Shown: positions 51,611 to 62,885, counted from the stretch's first letter. The stretch is DNA of 64,000 nt from Pseudomonas sp. FP1742 (GCF_030687145.1 NZ_CP117460.1:5890001-5954000), one strand, 5' to 3'. Made by a program: numbers and translations. The notes: generated by a model not told the origin, from the letters alone.

Positions 51611-53059
51611 TTAGTTAAGCTGTACGCCCAACGCCTTTGCGATACCTTCTCCATAAGCCGGATCGGCCTTGAAGAAATGCTGCAGTTGACGATCAACCAC
51701 ATCGCCGGAAACCCCAGCCATCGCACCGGCAATATTGTTGATCAGCAGGGCTTTCTGCTCATCGCTCATCAGACGGAACAGCGCACCCGCGTGGCTGTAG
51801 TAATCGGTATCTTCACGATGATTGTAACGGTCAGCTGCGCCGTTCAAGGCCAAGGCAGGTTCCGCGTAGCGCGGTGCCTGCTTCGGTGATTCTACATAGC
51901 TGTTCGGCTCGTAGTTCGGTGCTGCACCGCCATTACTGCCAAACGCCATCGAACCATCGCGCTGGTAAGTGTTGACCGGGCTGCGAGGCGCATTTACCGG
52001 CAGTTGCTGGTGATTGGTACCTACACGATAGCGGTGAGCATCCGCATAAGCGAACACACGCCCCTGCAGCATGCGATCGGGCGACAAACCAACACCCGGG
52101 ACCATATTGCTCGGACCGAATGCCGCTTGCTCGACTTCAGCAAAATAGTTCAGCGGATTGCGGTTGAGCTCAAGCTCGCCCACTTCGATCAGTGGAAACT
52201 CTTTCTGTGACCAGGTCTTGGTCACGTCAAACGGATTCTCGTAGTGAGCCGCGGCCTGGGCCTCGGTCATGATCTGAATGTTGACACTCCATTTCGGGAA
52301 GTCGCCGCGTTCGATGGCGCCGAACAGGTCACGTTGTGCGTAATCCGGATCGGTACCAGCCAAGCGCGCCGCTTCTGCAGGAGCGAGGTTTTTGATCCCT
52401 TGTTTGGTTTTGTAGTGCCACTTCACCCAGTGACGCTCACCACCAGCGTTGATCAGGCTATAGGTGTGACTACCGAAGCCGTGCATGTGGCGATAACCGT
52501 CAGGGATGCCACGGTCCGAGAACAGGATAGTGACCTGATGTAGCGCCTCAGGTGAATGCGACCAGAAATCCCACATCGCCTGCGCGCTTTTCAGGTTGCT
52601 TTGCGGCAGACGCTTCTGGGTGTGAATAAAGTCAGGGAACTTCAGCGGGTCACGGATGAAAAACACCGGCGTGTTGTTGCCGACAATGTCCCAGTTACCT
52701 TCTTCGGTGTAGAACTTCAGGGCAAAACCGCGTGGGTCACGCTCGGTGTCAGCCGAACCGCGCTCGCCACCCACGGTGGAGAATCGCAGGAAGGTCGGGG
52801 TTTGTTTGCCGACGGACTCAAACAGCTTGGCGCTGGTGTATTGCGTGATATCGCGAGTCACGGTGAACGTACCGTACGCACCCGAACCTTTGGCGTGTAC
52901 GCGACGCTCCGGGATGTTTTCACGGTTGAAGTGAGCAAGCTTTTCGATCAGGTGGAAATCGTCGAGCAGCAAAGGGCCACGAGGGCCGGCGGAGCGGGAG
53001 TTCTGGTTGTCGGCGACAGGAGCGCCACTGGCGGTCGTAAGCGTTTTGTTCTGGCTCAT
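51611..53059 (-). CDS. katA: Monofunctional heme catalase KatA (small subunit)
   Basis: 482 aa. Catalase hallmarks: '[25 protein letters not shown]' with the distal His, '[23 protein letters not shown]', and the heme tyrosine in '[12 protein letters not shown]'. It disproportionates hydrogen peroxide to oxygen and water. The N-terminal serine-rich stretch and lack of a C-terminal flavodoxin domain identify the small-subunit type. It is next to the ferritin gene, consistent with joint iron and peroxide control. A TTGAT-N4-ATCAT site lies upstream. Confidence 0.97.
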   Translation of the reverse strand: MSQNKTLTTASGAPVADNQNSRSAGPRGPLLLDDFHLIEKLAHFNRENIPERRVHAKGSGAYGTFTVTRDITQYTSAKLFESVGKQTPTFLRFSTVGGERGSADTERDPRGFALKFYTEEGNWDIVGNNTPVFFIRDPLKFPDFIHTQKRLPQSNLKSAQAMWDFWSHSPEALHQVTILFSDRGIPDGYRHMHGFGSHTYSLINAGGERHWVKWHYKTKQGIKNLAPAEAARLAGTDPDYAQRDLFGAIERGDFPKWSVNIQIMTEAQAAAHYENPFDVTKTWSQKEFPLIEVGELELNRNPLNYFAEVEQAAFGPSNMVPGVGLSPDRMLQGRVFAYADAHRYRVGTNHQQLPVNAPRSPVNTYQRDGSMAFGSNGGAAPNYEPNSYVESPKQAPRYAEPALALNGAADRYNHREDTDYYSHAGALFRLMSDEQKALLINNIAGAMAGVSGDVVDRQLQHFFKADPAYGEGIAKALGVQLN

Positions 53060-53116
53060 GCGATCTCTTCCTTTGTCAGTCTTGGAACTGCCGGCTAATC
53101 GGCTTGGTGCGAAGTA

Positions 53117-53130
53117 TTGATCATGATCAT
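53117..53130. promoter_or_regulatory. Candidate Anr/FNR box upstream of katA
   Basis: TTGATCATGATCAT differs from the TTGAT-N4-ATCAA consensus at one outer position. It is centred 64 bp before the katA start. Anaerobic katA induction by Anr is reported in P. aeruginosa, but the position of the start site is not known here. Confidence 0.4.
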
Positions 53131-53252
53131 GACAGCCACAAATTCATTAACTTGCAGACATCAATAGAAAAATACTAACGATCACCCCAGACATATAGTG
53201 CAGACAGGAAAAGGTTTGAAGCTTGTATGTAGGTCGCATTTCTTACAGGCAC

Positions 53253-53282
53253 AAAAAACCGGGCGCTAGGCCCGGTTCTTTG
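53253..53282 (-). terminator. Terminator downstream of rplQ
   Basis: AACCGGGC-N5-GCCCGGTT (53257-53277) followed, on the minus strand, by TTTTTTGT. It ends the alpha operon. Confidence 0.9.
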
Positions 53283-53297
53283 TTTCAGACTGACGTC

Positions 53298-53684
53298 TTA
53301 CTCAGCGGATACAGCTTCACCGCCGACAGCACGATCAACCAACTCGACGTACGCCATAGGCGCGTTGTCGCCAGCGCGGAAACCGCACTTGAGGATGCGC
53401 AGGTAGCCACCCTCACGGGTAGCGTAACGCTTGCCCAGGTCGTTGAAGAGCTTACCAACGATAGCTTTCGAACGAGTACGGTCGAAAGCCAGACGGCGGT
53501 TAGCCAGGCTGTCTGTCTTGGCCAAAGTGATCAGCGGCTCAGCAACGCGGCGCAGTTCTTTGGCTTTTGGCAGTGTAGTTTTGATCAGCTCGTGCTCGAA
53601 CAGCGACACCGCCATGTTTTGAAACATGGCCTTGCGGTGCGAGCTGGTGCGGCTCAGGTGACGACCACTTTTACGATGACGCAT
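53298..53684 (-). CDS. rplQ: 50S ribosomal protein L17
   Basis: 128 aa. '[56 protein letters not shown]' is the universal L17 start. Last gene of the alpha operon, directly after rpoA, and followed by a hairpin terminator. Confidence 0.98.
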   Translation of the reverse strand: MRHRKSGRHLSRTSSHRKAMFQNMAVSLFEHELIKTTLPKAKELRRVAEPLITLAKTDSLANRRLAFDRTRSKAIVGKLFNDLGKRYATREGGYLRILKCGFRAGDNAPMAYVELVDRAVGGEAVSAE

Positions 53685-53726
53685 GGTTCATTCCTTACCA
53701 AACACAACGTTCGGTGATTACGACGA

Positions 53727-54728
53727 TCAGGCAGTCGCCTTGTCGTCCTTCTTAAGACTTGCAGGCGGCCAGTTGTCGAGGCGCATGCCGAGGGACAGAC
53801 CGCGGGAGGCCAGAACGTCCTTGATTTCAGTCAAGGATTTCTTGCCAAGGTTCGGAGTCTTCAACAGCTCTACTTCGGTACGCTGAATCAGGTCGCCGAT
53901 GTAGTAGATGTTTTCCGCCTTAAGGCAGTTAGCCGAACGTACAGTCAGTTCCAGATCGTCAACCGGGCGAAGCAGGATCGGATCGATCTCGTCTTCCTGC
54001 TCGACAACCACTGGCTCACTATCCCCTTTGAGGTCGACGAACGCAGCCAACTGCTGTTGCAGGATGGTTGCAGCACGGCGGATAGCCTCTTCAGGATCCA
54101 GGGTACCGTTGGTTTCCAGATCAATAACCAGCTTGTCCAGGTTAGTACGCTGTTCGACACGGGCGTTTTCCACCACGTATGCGATACGGCGAACTGGGCT
54201 GAACGAAGAGTCAAGCTGCAAGCGACCGATGCTGCGGCTTTCGTCTTCATCGCTCTGACGCGAGTCTGCCGGTTCATAACCACGACCACGAGCTACGGTG
54301 AGCTTCATGTTCAGGGCGCCGTTAGACGCCAGGTTAGCGATTACGTGATCGGGGTTAACGATCTCGACATCATGATCCAGCTGAATATCGGCAGCGGTAA
54401 CCACCCCCGAACCCTTCTTCGACAAGGTCAGCGTAACTTCGTCTCGACCGTGCAGCTTGATAGCCAGACCTTTAAGGTTCAACAGGATTTCAATTACATC
54501 TTCCTGTACACCTTCGATGGCGCTGTACTCGTGGAGCACACCGTCAATCTCGGCCTCGACTACTGCACAGCCGGGCATTGAGGACAACAGGATGCGGCGC
54601 AGCGCGTTGCCCAGGGTGTGGCCGAAACCACGCTCGAGAGGCTCGAGAGTGATCTTGGCGCGGGTTGGACTGACAACCTGCACATCAATATGGCGGGGTG
54701 TCAGGAACTCATTTACCGAAATCTGCAT
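53727..54728 (-). CDS. rpoA: RNA polymerase alpha subunit
   Basis: 333 aa. The N-terminal dimerisation domain ('[50 protein letters not shown]') and the C-terminal DNA-binding domain ('[63 protein letters not shown]') are complete. It assembles RNA polymerase and contacts UP elements and activators such as Anr. Confidence 0.99.
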   Translation of the reverse strand: MQISVNEFLTPRHIDVQVVSPTRAKITLEPLERGFGHTLGNALRRILLSSMPGCAVVEAEIDGVLHEYSAIEGVQEDVIEILLNLKGLAIKLHGRDEVTLTLSKKGSGVVTAADIQLDHDVEIVNPDHVIANLASNGALNMKLTVARGRGYEPADSRQSDEDESRSIGRLQLDSSFSPVRRIAYVVENARVEQRTNLDKLVIDLETNGTLDPEEAIRRAATILQQQLAAFVDLKGDSEPVVVEQEDEIDPILLRPVDDLELTVRSANCLKAENIYYIGDLIQRTEVELLKTPNLGKKSLTEIKDVLASRGLSLGMRLDNWPPASLKKDDKATA

Positions 54729-54750
54729 GGATGCACCTATTTTCTAGCCC

Positions 54751-55371
54751 TTACTTGGAGTAGAGCTCGACAATCAGGCTTTCGTTGATGTCGGCGGACA
54801 GATCACTGCGAGCAGGAACGTTCTTGAAAACGCCCGACTTCTTCTCAGTGTCTACTTCTACCCATTCTACGCGGCCACGTTGGGCACACAGATCGAGAGC
54901 TTGGACAATGCGAAGTTGGTTCTTTGCTTTCTCGCGAACTGCGACCACGTCACCAGCACGAACCTGGTAAGACGGAACGTTTACGGTCTGACCGTTAACG
55001 CTGATCGACTTGTGCGATACCAGCTGACGGGATTCGGCACGAGTAGAGCCAAAACCCATACGGTATACAACGTTGTCCAGACGGCATTCGAGCAGCTGCA
55101 ACAGGTTTTCGCCAGTTGCGCCTTTCTTGCCAGCAGCTTCTTTGTAGTAGCCGCTGAATTGACGCTCGAGAACGCCGTAGATACGACGGACCTTCTGCTT
55201 TTCACGCAGTTGGGTGCCGTAATCGGACTGGCGACCGCGGCGTTGGCCGTGGATACCAGGTGCTGCTTCGATGTTGCACTTCGATTCGATCGCGCGCACG
55301 CCGCTCTTCAGAAAGAGATCGGTGCCTTCGCGACGAGCGAGTTTGCATTTTGGACCAATGTAACGAGCCAT
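54751..55371 (-). CDS. rpsD: 30S ribosomal protein S4
   Basis: 206 aa. '[72 protein letters not shown]' with the S4 RNA-binding domain at '[45 protein letters not shown]'. In E. coli S4 represses the alpha operon by binding its leader. Third gene of that operon here. Confidence 0.99.
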   Translation of the reverse strand: MARYIGPKCKLARREGTDLFLKSGVRAIESKCNIEAAPGIHGQRRGRQSDYGTQLREKQKVRRIYGVLERQFSGYYKEAAGKKGATGENLLQLLECRLDNVVYRMGFGSTRAESRQLVSHKSISVNGQTVNVPSYQVRAGDVVAVREKAKNQLRIVQALDLCAQRGRVEWVEVDTEKKSGVFKNVPARSDLSADINESLIVELYSK

Positions 55372-55389
55372 TCTTTACAATCTCCTGGA

Positions 55390-55779
55390 TTACACGCGGC
55401 GCTTCTTCGGCGGACGGCACCCGTTGTGCGGGATTGGCGTCACGTCGGTGATGCTGGCGATCTTGTAGCCACAGCCGTTCAAAGCGCGGACTGCGGATTC
55501 ACGACCTGGACCTGGACCCTTGACGTTAACGTCGAGGTTTTTCAGGCCATATTCCAGCGCAGCTTGACCAGCACGTTCAGCAGCTACTTGAGCAGCGAAC
55601 GGGGTGGACTTGCGGGAACCGCGGAAACCCGAACCACCGGAGGTAGCCCAGGAAAGAGCGTTACCTTGACGGTCGGTAATGGTCACGATGGTGTTGTTAA
55701 AAGAAGCATGGATGTGGGCGATGCCATCAACCACTGTCTTTTTAACTTTTTTACGAGGACGAGCAGCAGGTTTTGCCAT
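55390..55779 (-). CDS. rpsK: 30S ribosomal protein S11
   Basis: 129 aa. '[55 protein letters not shown]' is the S11 core, ending in '[27 protein letters not shown]'. Lies between rpsM and rpsD. Confidence 0.99.
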   Translation of the reverse strand: MAKPAARPRKKVKKTVVDGIAHIHASFNNTIVTITDRQGNALSWATSGGSGFRGSRKSTPFAAQVAAERAGQAALEYGLKNLDVNVKGPGPGRESAVRALNGCGYKIASITDVTPIPHNGCRPPKKRRV

Positions 55780-55809
55780 GATTAATTTCCTGTCGATTCG
55801 CTGGGGCGA

Positions 55810-56166
55810 TTACTTGCGGATCGGCTTACGCGGACCTTTACGGGTACGCGCGTTGGTCTTGGTACGCTGACCGCGTACTGGAAGACCACGACGATGACGC
55901 AGACCGCGATAGCAACCGAGGTCCATCAAACGCTTGATTTTCATGTTGATTTCGCGACGCAGGTCACCTTCAGTGGTGAACTTCGCCACTTCGCCACGCA
56001 GCTGTTCAATCTGCTCGTCGCTCAGATCTTTGATCTTTGCCGCTGGGTTTACCCCAGTCACTGCACAAATTTTCTGTGCAGTAGTGCGACCAACACCATA
56101 GATGTAGGTCAGCGAGATAACAGTATGCTTGTTATCTGGAATGTTAACGCCTGCAATACGGGCCAT
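55810..56166 (-). CDS. rpsM: 30S ribosomal protein S13
   Basis: 118 aa. '[45 protein letters not shown]' and '[34 protein letters not shown]' are universal. First gene of the alpha operon; a near-consensus promoter lies about 60 bp upstream. Confidence 0.99.
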   Translation of the reverse strand: MARIAGVNIPDNKHTVISLTYIYGVGRTTAQKICAVTGVNPAAKIKDLSDEQIEQLRGEVAKFTTEGDLRREINMKIKRLMDLGCYRGLRHRRGLPVRGQRTKTNARTRKGPRKPIRK

Positions 56167-56225
56167 TCAGTGGGACTCCAATTGACAGCTACCTACGCCC
56201 CGGAAGCCAAGAAATAGGGCGCGAG

Positions 56226-56278
56226 ATAATATCGCTGTAATAACAAATAATCAACCCGGCAGCGCACTAGCTGCCGGG
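56226..56278 (-). promoter_or_regulatory. Hairpin plus sigma-70 promoter ahead of the alpha operon
   Basis: On the minus strand a 9-bp stem (CCCGGCAGC/GCTGCCGGG, 56255-56278) is followed by TTGATT (56254-56249), a 17-bp spacer and TATTAT (56231-56226), close to consensus. It marks the end of the spc operon and the start of alpha operon transcription. Confidence 0.75.
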
Positions 56279-56296
56279 CTTGAAGCACAATCACAC

Positions 56297-56413
56297 TCAG
56301 CCTTGGCGCTGTTTGTGACGCGGTTCCGCGCTGCAAATTACTCGAACAACACCTTCGCGGCGAATAATCTTGCAGTTACGGCACAGCTTTTTCACCGATG
56401 CACGAACTTTCAT
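56297..56413 (-). CDS. rpmJ: 50S ribosomal protein L36
   Basis: 38 aa ([21 protein letters not shown]...). The Cys11, Cys14, Cys27 and His32 zinc-binding set is present, so this is the C+ (zinc) form. It lies between secY and rpsM, the usual place, and is followed by the operon-dividing hairpin. Confidence 0.97.
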
Positions 56414-56440
56414 CACCAACTCCTCGAACCTTATGGGTAC

Positions 56441-57769
56441 TCAGCGCAACATGCCGCTGCCGTAACCCTTCAGGTTGGCTTTCTTCATCAGGGATTCGTA
56501 CTGGTGCGAAACGAGGTGCGATTGTACTTGGGACATGAAGTCCATCACAACCACGACCACGATCAGCAACGAGGTCCCGCCAAGGTAGAACGGTACGTTT
56601 GCTGCAACCACCAGGAACTGGGGCAACAGGCAGACGGCCGTCATGTAAAGAGCACCGAACATGGTCAAGCGAGTCAGAACGCCATCAATGTAGCGCGCAG
56701 ACTGCTCACCTGGACGGATGCCCGGAATAAAGGCACCGGACTTCTTCAGGTTTTCCGCTACGTCTTTCGGATTGAACATCAACGCCGTATAGAAGAAGCA
56801 GAAGAAAATAATCCCTGCACTAAACAGCAGAATATTCAACGGCTGACCAGGAGCGATCGACTGCGAGATGTCCTGCAACCAGCCCATACCTTCAGACTGA
56901 CCGAACCAGGCACCCAACGAAGCCGGGAACAGCAAAATGCTGCTCGCGAAAATAGCCGGAATAACACCGGCCATGTTCACCTTCAGCGGCAAGTGGCTGG
57001 TCTGCGCAGCGAAGACCTTGCGGCCCTGCTGACGCTTGGCGTAGTGAACAGCAATACGACGCTGGCCACGCTCAATGAACACCACAAAACCGATAATCGC
57101 TACTGCCAGCAAACCGATGGCAACCAGGGCGAAGATGTTGATATCACCCTGACGTGCAGACTCGAAAGACTGCCCGATCGCTCTCGGAAGACCGGCGACG
57201 ATACCCGAAAAAATCAACATCGAGATACCGTTGCCAACACCACGCTCAGTAATCTGCTCACCCAGCCACATCATGAACATCGCACCAGCCACAAATGTGG
57301 ATACCGCGACGAAATGGAAGCCAAAGTCACCAGTGAACGCAACGCCCTGCCCCGCCAGGCCAATGGACATGCCAATAGCCTGGACGAGAGCGAGGACGAC
57401 AGTGCCGTAGCGGGTGTACTGGCTGATCTTGCGACGGCCAGCTTCACCTTCCTTCTTCAACTGTTCCAGCTGCGGGCTGACGGCTGTCATCAGCTGCATG
57501 ATGATCGATGCCGAAATGTACGGCATGATCCCCAGTGCAAAGATGCTCATCCGTTCCAGCGCGCCGCCGGAAAACATGTTGAACAAGCTAAGAATGGTCC
57601 CCTCATTCTGTCGAAACAGGTCCGCGAGTCGGTCCGGGTTGATACCTGGAACCGGGATGTGTGCGCCTATTCGGTAGACGATAATCGCCAGGAACAGAAA
57701 ACGCAGACGAGCCCAGAGTTCAGACATACCGCCTTTGCCGAGCGCAGAGAGAGCACCTTGCTTAGCCAT
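56441..57769 (-). CDS. secY: Protein translocase subunit SecY
   Basis: 442 aa with ten transmembrane helices. '[46 protein letters not shown]' is the highly conserved second-helix region, and '[33 protein letters not shown]' the plug and surrounding loop. It forms the SecYEG export channel in the inner membrane. It abuts rplO without a gap. Confidence 0.99.
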   Translation of the reverse strand: MAKQGALSALGKGGMSELWARLRFLFLAIIVYRIGAHIPVPGINPDRLADLFRQNEGTILSLFNMFSGGALERMSIFALGIMPYISASIIMQLMTAVSPQLEQLKKEGEAGRRKISQYTRYGTVVLALVQAIGMSIGLAGQGVAFTGDFGFHFVAVSTFVAGAMFMMWLGEQITERGVGNGISMLIFSGIVAGLPRAIGQSFESARQGDINIFALVAIGLLAVAIIGFVVFIERGQRRIAVHYAKRQQGRKVFAAQTSHLPLKVNMAGVIPAIFASSILLFPASLGAWFGQSEGMGWLQDISQSIAPGQPLNILLFSAGIIFFCFFYTALMFNPKDVAENLKKSGAFIPGIRPGEQSARYIDGVLTRLTMFGALYMTAVCLLPQFLVVAANVPFYLGGTSLLIVVVVVMDFMSQVQSHLVSHQYESLMKKANLKGYGSGMLR

Positions 57770-58207
57770 TTATTCCTCGAACTTGCCGCCAGCTGCTTCG
57801 ATAGCCGCACGCGCACCTTTGGTGGCGCCGATTCCCTTTCCGATGGTAACAGCGCGAGCAACTTCGCCGGACAGCATGATTTTCACGCGCTGAACGTTGA
57901 CGTTGATCACATTGGCATCTTTCAGGGACTGCACGGTGACGATGTCGCCTTCCACTTTAGCCAGCTCGGACAGACGCACTTCTGCGCGATCCATGGCCTT
58001 CAGGGAAACGAAACCAAACTTCGGCAGGCGACGATGCAGCGGCTGTTGACCGCCTTCAAAGCCTGGAGCAATGGTGCCACCGGAACGGGAGGTTTGACCT
58101 TTGTGACCACGGCCACCAGTCTTACCCAAACCGCTACCGATACCACGGCCCGGACGATGCTTTTCGCGACGGGAACCCGGCGCTGGACTCAGATCATTGA
58201 GTTTCAT
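57770..58207 (-). CDS. rplO: 50S ribosomal protein L15
   Basis: 145 aa. '[44 protein letters not shown]' and '[17 protein letters not shown]' are universal L15 features. Stop codon abuts the secY start. Confidence 0.99.
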   Translation of the reverse strand: MKLNDLSPAPGSRREKHRPGRGIGSGLGKTGGRGHKGQTSRSGGTIAPGFEGGQQPLHRRLPKFGFVSLKAMDRAEVRLSELAKVEGDIVTVQSLKDANVINVNVQRVKIMLSGEVARAVTIGKGIGATKGARAAIEAAGGKFEE

Positions 58208-58210
58208 CGA

Positions 58211-58387
58211 TTAACCCTCGACACGCAGCATGTAGTAAGCCTTGTTGATCATCCCGCGATTCTCGGGAGTATCCTGGACTTCTACAGTGTGACCGATGCG
58301 ACGCAGACCCAGACCCTTAACGCACAGTTTGTGGTTAGGGATGCGGCCGGTCATGCTTTTGATCAGCGTAACTTTTACGGTAGCCAT
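58211..58387 (-). CDS. rpmD: 50S ribosomal protein L30
   Basis: 58 aa ([20 protein letters not shown]...[12 protein letters not shown]). It lies between rpsE and rplO, spaced 2 and 3 bases from them. Confidence 0.97.
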
Positions 58388-58389
58388 GA

Positions 58390-58890
58390 TCAGAAGATCT
58401 CCTTGACGCTTTTGCCACGCTTGGCGGCAATGGATTCAGGAGACTGCATTGCTTTCAAACCCTTGAAAGTGGCGTGAACCACGTTTACCGGGTTAGTCGA
58501 GCCGTAGCACTTGGCCAGAACGTTCTGAACGCCAGCAACTTCGAGGACAGCACGCATAGCGCCGCCAGCGATGATACCGGTACCTTCAGAAGCAGGCTGC
58601 ATGTACACCTTCGAAGCGCCATGAGCGGACTTCATTGCGTACTGCAGAGTGGTGCCGTTCAGATCAACCTGGATCATGTTGCGGCGAGCAGCTTCCATTG
58701 CCTTCTGGATCGCAGCAGGCACTTCACGCGACTTGCCACGGCCGAAGCCAACACGCCCTTTACCATCACCTACCACGGTCAACGCGGTGAAAGTGAAGAT
58801 ACGGCCGCCTTTAACGGTTTTGGCTACGCGGTTAACTTGAACCAGCTTCTCGATGTAGCCTTCGTCGCGCTTTTGGTCGTTATTTGACAT
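58390..58890 (-). CDS. rpsE: 30S ribosomal protein S5
   Basis: 166 aa. '[54 protein letters not shown]' and '[35 protein letters not shown]' are the S5 signature. S5 helps maintain decoding accuracy. Confidence 0.99.
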
Positions 58891-58893
58891 AAC

Positions 58894-59244
58894 TTAGAAC
58901 TCCAGCCCAGCTTCACGAGCAGCATCAGCCAGCGCCTTGACGCGGCCGTGATACTTGAAGCCAGAGCGGTCGAAAGCCACCTGCGAGACGCCAGCGGCTT
59001 TAGCACGCGTAGCGACCAGCTGGCCAACCTTAGTGGCCGCGTCGATGTTGCCAGTGGCGCCATCACGCAGTTCTTTATCCAAAGTCGAGGCGCTTGCCAG
59101 GACTTTGTTGCCGTCGGCCGAAATGACCTGGGCGTAGATGTGCTGCGACGAGCGGAACACGCAGAGACGCACGACTTCGAGTTCGTGCATTTTCAGGCGT
59201 GCTTTGCGAGCGCGACGCAGGCGAGTAACTTTTTTGTCGGTCAT
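58894..59244 (-). CDS. rplR: 50S ribosomal protein L18
   Basis: 116 aa. '[48 protein letters not shown]' and '[38 protein letters not shown]' are typical. L18 binds 5S rRNA. Confidence 0.99.
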   Translation of the reverse strand: MTDKKVTRLRRARKARLKMHELEVVRLCVFRSSQHIYAQVISADGNKVLASASTLDKELRDGATGNIDAATKVGQLVATRAKAAGVSQVAFDRSGFKYHGRVKALADAAREAGLEF

Positions 59245-59254
59245 TTGCTATGCC

Positions 59255-59788
59255 CTACTTCTTCTTGGCTTCTTTACGACGGACGACTTCGTCCGCGTAG
59301 CGCACACCTTTGCCTTTGTAAGGCTCTGGTGGACGGAAGTCGCGGATCTCGGCGGCCACTTGACCTACTAGCTGCTTATCGATGCCCCGGATCAGGATAT
59401 CGGTCTGGCTAGGAGTCTCAGCGGTGATGCCTTCCGGCAGTTCGTAATCCACTGGGTGCGAGAAGCCAAGAGCCAGGTTCAGCACTGTGCCTTTTGCTTG
59501 CGCTTTGTAACCAACACCGACCAGCTGGAGCTTGCGCTCGAAGCCTTGGCTTACGCCTTGGACCATGTTGTTTACCAACGCACGAGTGGTACCGGCCATT
59601 GCGCGAGTCTGTTGATCGCCATTGCGAGCAGCGAAACGCAGCTCACCAGCTTCTTCAACGATCTCAACGGACGAATGGATGTTCAGTTCAAGAGTACCCT
59701 TGGCACCCTTCACCGAAAGCTGTTGGCCTGCGAATTTTACTTCGACACCGGCTGGCAGCTTAACGGGGTTCTTAGCGACGCGAGACAT
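59255..59788 (-). CDS. rplF: 50S ribosomal protein L6
   Basis: 177 aa. '[33 protein letters not shown]' and '[37 protein letters not shown]' match. Near the sarcin-ricin loop region of the large subunit. Confidence 0.99.
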   Translation of the reverse strand: MSRVAKNPVKLPAGVEVKFAGQQLSVKGAKGTLELNIHSSVEIVEEAGELRFAARNGDQQTRAMAGTTRALVNNMVQGVSQGFERKLQLVGVGYKAQAKGTVLNLALGFSHPVDYELPEGITAETPSQTDILIRGIDKQLVGQVAAEIRDFRPPEPYKGKGVRYADEVVRRKEAKKK

Positions 59789-59800
59789 GCTTATCCCCCC

Positions 59801-60193
59801 TTAGAACACAGTGCAAAGAACTTCGCCGCCGACACCGGCAGCGCGCGCAGCACGATCCGTCATCACACCTTTGTTGGTGGAGACGATAGACACACCGAGA
59901 CCGCCACGAACTTTCGGCAGATCTTCGACGGACTTGTACTGACGCAGGCCTGGACGGCTAACGCGCTTAACTTCCTCGATGACCGGACGGCCTTCGAAGT
60001 ATTTCAGCTCGATGGACAGCAGTGGTTTGATTTCGCTGCTGATCTGATAACCCGCGATGTAACCTTCGTCCTTCAGGACTTTTGCTACAGCCACCTTCAA
60101 CGTGGAAGACGGCATGCTTACGACGGACTTTTCAGCCATCTGGGCATTACGGATTCGAGTTAGCATGTCCGCTAACGGGTCCTGCATACTCAT
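59801..60193 (-). CDS. rpsH: 30S ribosomal protein S8
   Basis: 130 aa. '[46 protein letters not shown]' and '[26 protein letters not shown]' match. The start lies 209 bp downstream of rpsN, across a gap that carries its own promoter (60292-60339). In E. coli S8 represses this operon. Confidence 0.99.
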   Translation of the reverse strand: MSMQDPLADMLTRIRNAQMAEKSVVSMPSSTLKVAVAKVLKDEGYIAGYQISSEIKPLLSIELKYFEGRPVIEEVKRVSRPGLRQYKSVEDLPKVRGGLGVSIVSTNKGVMTDRAARAAGVGGEVLCTVF

Positions 60194-60291
60194 GGGCTAG
60201 ACGCTCCTAATACAAAAAAATTAGCCTTGCGGCTATTACTTGTCGCCGAGAAACTCCGGGCATGAAAAACACGGGCTCAGGCGAGCCGGTC

Positions 60292-60339
60292 ATTCTAGAC
60301 ACACCCCAGAAATGAATCAAGCCCCAAAAGGGGCTTGAT
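60292..60339 (-). promoter_or_regulatory. Hairpin plus sigma-70 promoter between rpsN and rpsH
   Basis: On the minus strand, ATCAAGCCCC-TTTT-GGGGCTTGAT (60339-60316) overlaps TTGATT (60320-60315), followed by a 17-bp spacer and TAGAAT (60297-60292). The promoter is near consensus and lies in an otherwise unexplained 209-bp gap inside the spc operon. Confidence 0.7.
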
Positions 60340-60402
60340 CCAGATTCAAGGCCACCGACGGTCAGGATCTTGCGATCCCGAACATCGAGACTTTGACAGT
60401 AC

Positions 60403-60708
60403 TTACCAGCTGGCTTTAACCAGACCTGGTACGTCACCACGCATTGCCGCTTCACGCAGTTTGTTACGGCCGAGGCCGAACTTGCGGTAAACGCCGTGTG
60501 GACGACCGGTCAGGCGGCAGCGGTTACGCATGCGCGAAGCGCTTGCGTCACGTGGCTGCTTCTGCAGAGCTACTGTAGCTTCCCAACGCGCTTCTGGACT
60601 TGCGTTCAGATCAACGATGATTGCTTTCAGTGCTGCACGCTTTTTGGCGTACTTTGCAACCGTGAGCTGACGCTTCAGCTCGCGGTTTTTCATGCTCATC
60701 TTGGCCAT
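60403..60708 (-). CDS. rpsN: 30S ribosomal protein S14
   Basis: 101 aa from ATG 60708 ([30 protein letters not shown]). '[39 protein letters not shown]' is the S14 C-terminus. It lacks the CxxC pairs of the zinc form, so it is the zinc-independent type. Followed by the rpsN-rpsH hairpin-promoter. Confidence 0.99.
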   Translation of the reverse strand: MAKMSMKNRELKRQLTVAKYAKKRAALKAIIVDLNASPEARWEATVALQKQPRDASASRMRNRCRLTGRPHGVYRKFGLGRNKLREAAMRGDVPGLVKASW

Positions 60709-60721
60709 TTTCCTACTCCAA

Positions 60722-61261
60722 TCAGTTGCGGAACGGGAATTTGAAAGCGCGCAGCAGAGCGCGACCTTCATCATCGTTCTTGGCAGTGGTGGTCAGGGTA
60801 ATGTCCAGACCGCGGAGAGCATCGATCTTGTCGTAGTCGATTTCCGGGAAGATGATCTGCTCTTTAACGCCCATGCTGTAGTTACCACGACCATCGAAGG
60901 ACTTGGCATTCAGGCCGCGGAAGTCGCGAACCCGAGGCAGGGAGATCGACAGCAGACGATCCAGGAACTCGTACATACGCTCACGGCGCAGGGTCACTTT
61001 GACGCCGATCGGCCAACCTTCACGGACTTTAAAGCCAGCGATGGATTTCCGAGCGTAGGTCACGACGACTTTCTGGCCGGTGATCTTTTCCAGGTCAGCA
61101 ACAGCGTGCTCGATGACTTTTTTGTCGCCGATCGCTTCGCCCAGACCCATGTTCAGGGTGATTTTGGTAACGCGCGGAACTTCCATCACGTTCGAAAGCT
61201 TAAGTTCTTCCTTAAGTTTCGGTGCGATTTCCTTCCGGTAAATCTCTTTTAGTCGTGCCAT
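60722..61261 (-). CDS. rplE: 50S ribosomal protein L5
   Basis: 179 aa. '[92 protein letters not shown]' matches. Binds 5S rRNA. Confidence 0.99.
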   Translation of the reverse strand: MARLKEIYRKEIAPKLKEELKLSNVMEVPRVTKITLNMGLGEAIGDKKVIEHAVADLEKITGQKVVVTYARKSIAGFKVREGWPIGVKVTLRRERMYEFLDRLLSISLPRVRDFRGLNAKSFDGRGNYSMGVKEQIIFPEIDYDKIDALRGLDITLTTTAKNDDEGRALLRAFKFPFRN

Positions 61262-61281
61262 GGTCTTCTACCTAGCAGTGT

Positions 61282-61596
61282 TCAAGCATCAACCGCTTTT
61301 TGGGTCGACTTGAAGACACGAATTTTCTTACCGTCTTCTACTTTGAAACCAACGCGATCAGCCTTGTTGGTTTCGCCGTTGAAAATGGCAACGTTGGAAG
61401 CGTGCAGTGGCGCTTCTTTCTCGACGATACCGCCTTGTACGCCCGACATCGGGTTAGGCTTGGTATGACGCTTTACCAGGTTCAGACCACCAACGACCAG
61501 ACGGTCGTCAGCGAGAACCTTAAGCACCTTACCGCGCTTACCTTTGTCTTTGCCGGCGATCACGATGATCTCGTCGTCACGACGAATCTTTTGCAT
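61282..61596 (-). CDS. rplX: 50S ribosomal protein L24
   Basis: 104 aa. The KOW motif '[41 protein letters not shown]' and '[18 protein letters not shown]' match. Early assembly protein. Confidence 0.99.
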   Translation of the reverse strand: MQKIRRDDEIIVIAGKDKGKRGKVLKVLADDRLVVGGLNLVKRHTKPNPMSGVQGGIVEKEAPLHASNVAIFNGETNKADRVGFKVEDGKKIRVFKSTQKAVDA

Positions 61597-61607
61597 GTCG
61601 GATCTCC

Positions 61608-61976
61608 TTACAGCACTTCTGGGGCGAGCGAGACGATCTTCATGAACTTCTCAGTACGAAGTTCACGGGTCACTGGCCCAAAGATACGGGTGCCGATCGG
61701 CTCTTGCTTGTTGTTCAGAAGAACAGCAGCGTTGCCATCAAAGCGGATAATGGAGCCATCAGCACGACGTACGCCGTGACGAGTGCGGACTACAACAGCA
61801 GTCATCACTTGGCCTTTTTTCACTTTACCGCGAGGAATTGCTTCCTTGACGGTAACTTTAATGATGTCACCGATACCAGCGTAACGACGATGGGAGCCAC
61901 CCAGCACCTTGATGCACATAACGCGGCGAGCGCCGCTGTTATCGGCCACATCGAGCATGGATTGAGTCTGAATCAT
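61608..61976 (-). CDS. rplN: 50S ribosomal protein L14
   Basis: 122 aa. '[57 protein letters not shown]' is universal. First gene of the spc operon in E. coli order, following rpsQ. Confidence 0.99.
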   Translation of the reverse strand: MIQTQSMLDVADNSGARRVMCIKVLGGSHRRYAGIGDIIKVTVKEAIPRGKVKKGQVMTAVVVRTRHGVRRADGSIIRFDGNAAVLLNNKQEPIGTRIFGPVTRELRTEKFMKIVSLAPEVL

Positions 61977-61999
61977 ATAATTTCTCCGACCCCTAGTCC

Positions 62000-62266
62000 T
62001 TAGACTTCCACAGCGCGTTCGAGAACATCAACCAGCGCCCAAGACTTGGTCTTGGCCAAAGGACGAGTTTCACGAATAGTGACTTTGTCGCCGATGTGGC
62101 ACTGATTGGTTTCGTCGTGCGCGTGCAGCTTAGTCGAACGCTTAACGTATTTACCGTAGATCGGGTGCTTAACGCGACGCTCGATCAGAACGGTGATGGT
62201 TTTGTCCATCTTGTCGCTGACAACACGGCCAGTCAGCGTACGGACAGTTTTTTCGGCTTCAGCCAT
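62000..62266 (-). CDS. rpsQ: 30S ribosomal protein S17
   Basis: 88 aa. '[76 protein letters not shown]' matches. Follows rpmC by 2 bases. Confidence 0.99.
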   Translation of the reverse strand: MAEAEKTVRTLTGRVVSDKMDKTITVLIERRVKHPIYGKYVKRSTKLHAHDETNQCHIGDKVTIRETRPLAKTKSWALVDVLERAVEV

Positions 62267-62268
62267 GA

Positions 62269-62460
62269 TTACTTACCTGCCTGCTGGTTGAGCACAGTCT
62301 TCACGCGAGCGATGTCACGCTTAACTTGCGAGAGCAGATGAGACTGCCCCAACTGGCCAGTTGCTTTCTGCATACGCAGATTGAACTGGTCGCGCAGCAG
62401 GCCGAGCAGTTGCTCGTTCAGCTGCTGTGCGGATTTTTCACGAAGTTCATTCGCTTTCAT
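62269..62460 (-). CDS. rpmC: 50S ribosomal protein L29
   Basis: 63 aa from ATG 62460 ([36 protein letters not shown]). Its ATG overlaps the rplP stop by one base (TGATG). Confidence 0.98.
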
Positions 62461-62873
62461 CACATCACCGTCCGTTTAACAAAGGAGGTGGCGAGCGGCA
62501 GCTTTGCAGCAGCCAGGGCGAAAGCCTCACGCGCCAGCTCTTCAGAAACACCCTCGATTTCATACAGGACTTTGCCTGGCTGAATCTGGGCAACCCAGTA
62601 CTCCACGTTACCCTTACCTTTACCCATCCGAACTTCGAGTGGCTTTTTGGAAATAGGCTTGTCCGGGAATACACGGATCCAGATCTTGCCGCCACGCTTA
62701 ACGTGACGGGTCAGTGCACGACGCGCTGACTCAATCTGACGAGCGGTGAGACGACCACGAGCAACAGACTTCAGCGCGAACTCGCCGAAGCTGACTTTGC
62801 TACCGCGCAATGCCAGGCCACGGTTGTGACCAGTCATTTGCTTGCGGAACTTCGTACGCTTTGGTTGCAACAT
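62460..62873 (-). CDS. rplP: 50S ribosomal protein L16
   Basis: 137 aa. '[74 protein letters not shown]' is universal. Sits near the peptidyl-transferase centre. Confidence 0.99.
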
Positions 62874-62885
62874 TTGGCGTACCCC

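Noticed and set aside
56303..58477. A 724-codon open frame on the plus strand over rpmJ, secY, rplO and rpmD
   Set aside because: All four essential genes read cleanly on the other strand; the frame has no domain and is an antisense artefact.
60207..60455. A small minus-strand frame across the rpsN-rpsH gap
   Set aside because: It lacks a good start and matches nothing; the gap is better explained by a promoter and hairpin.
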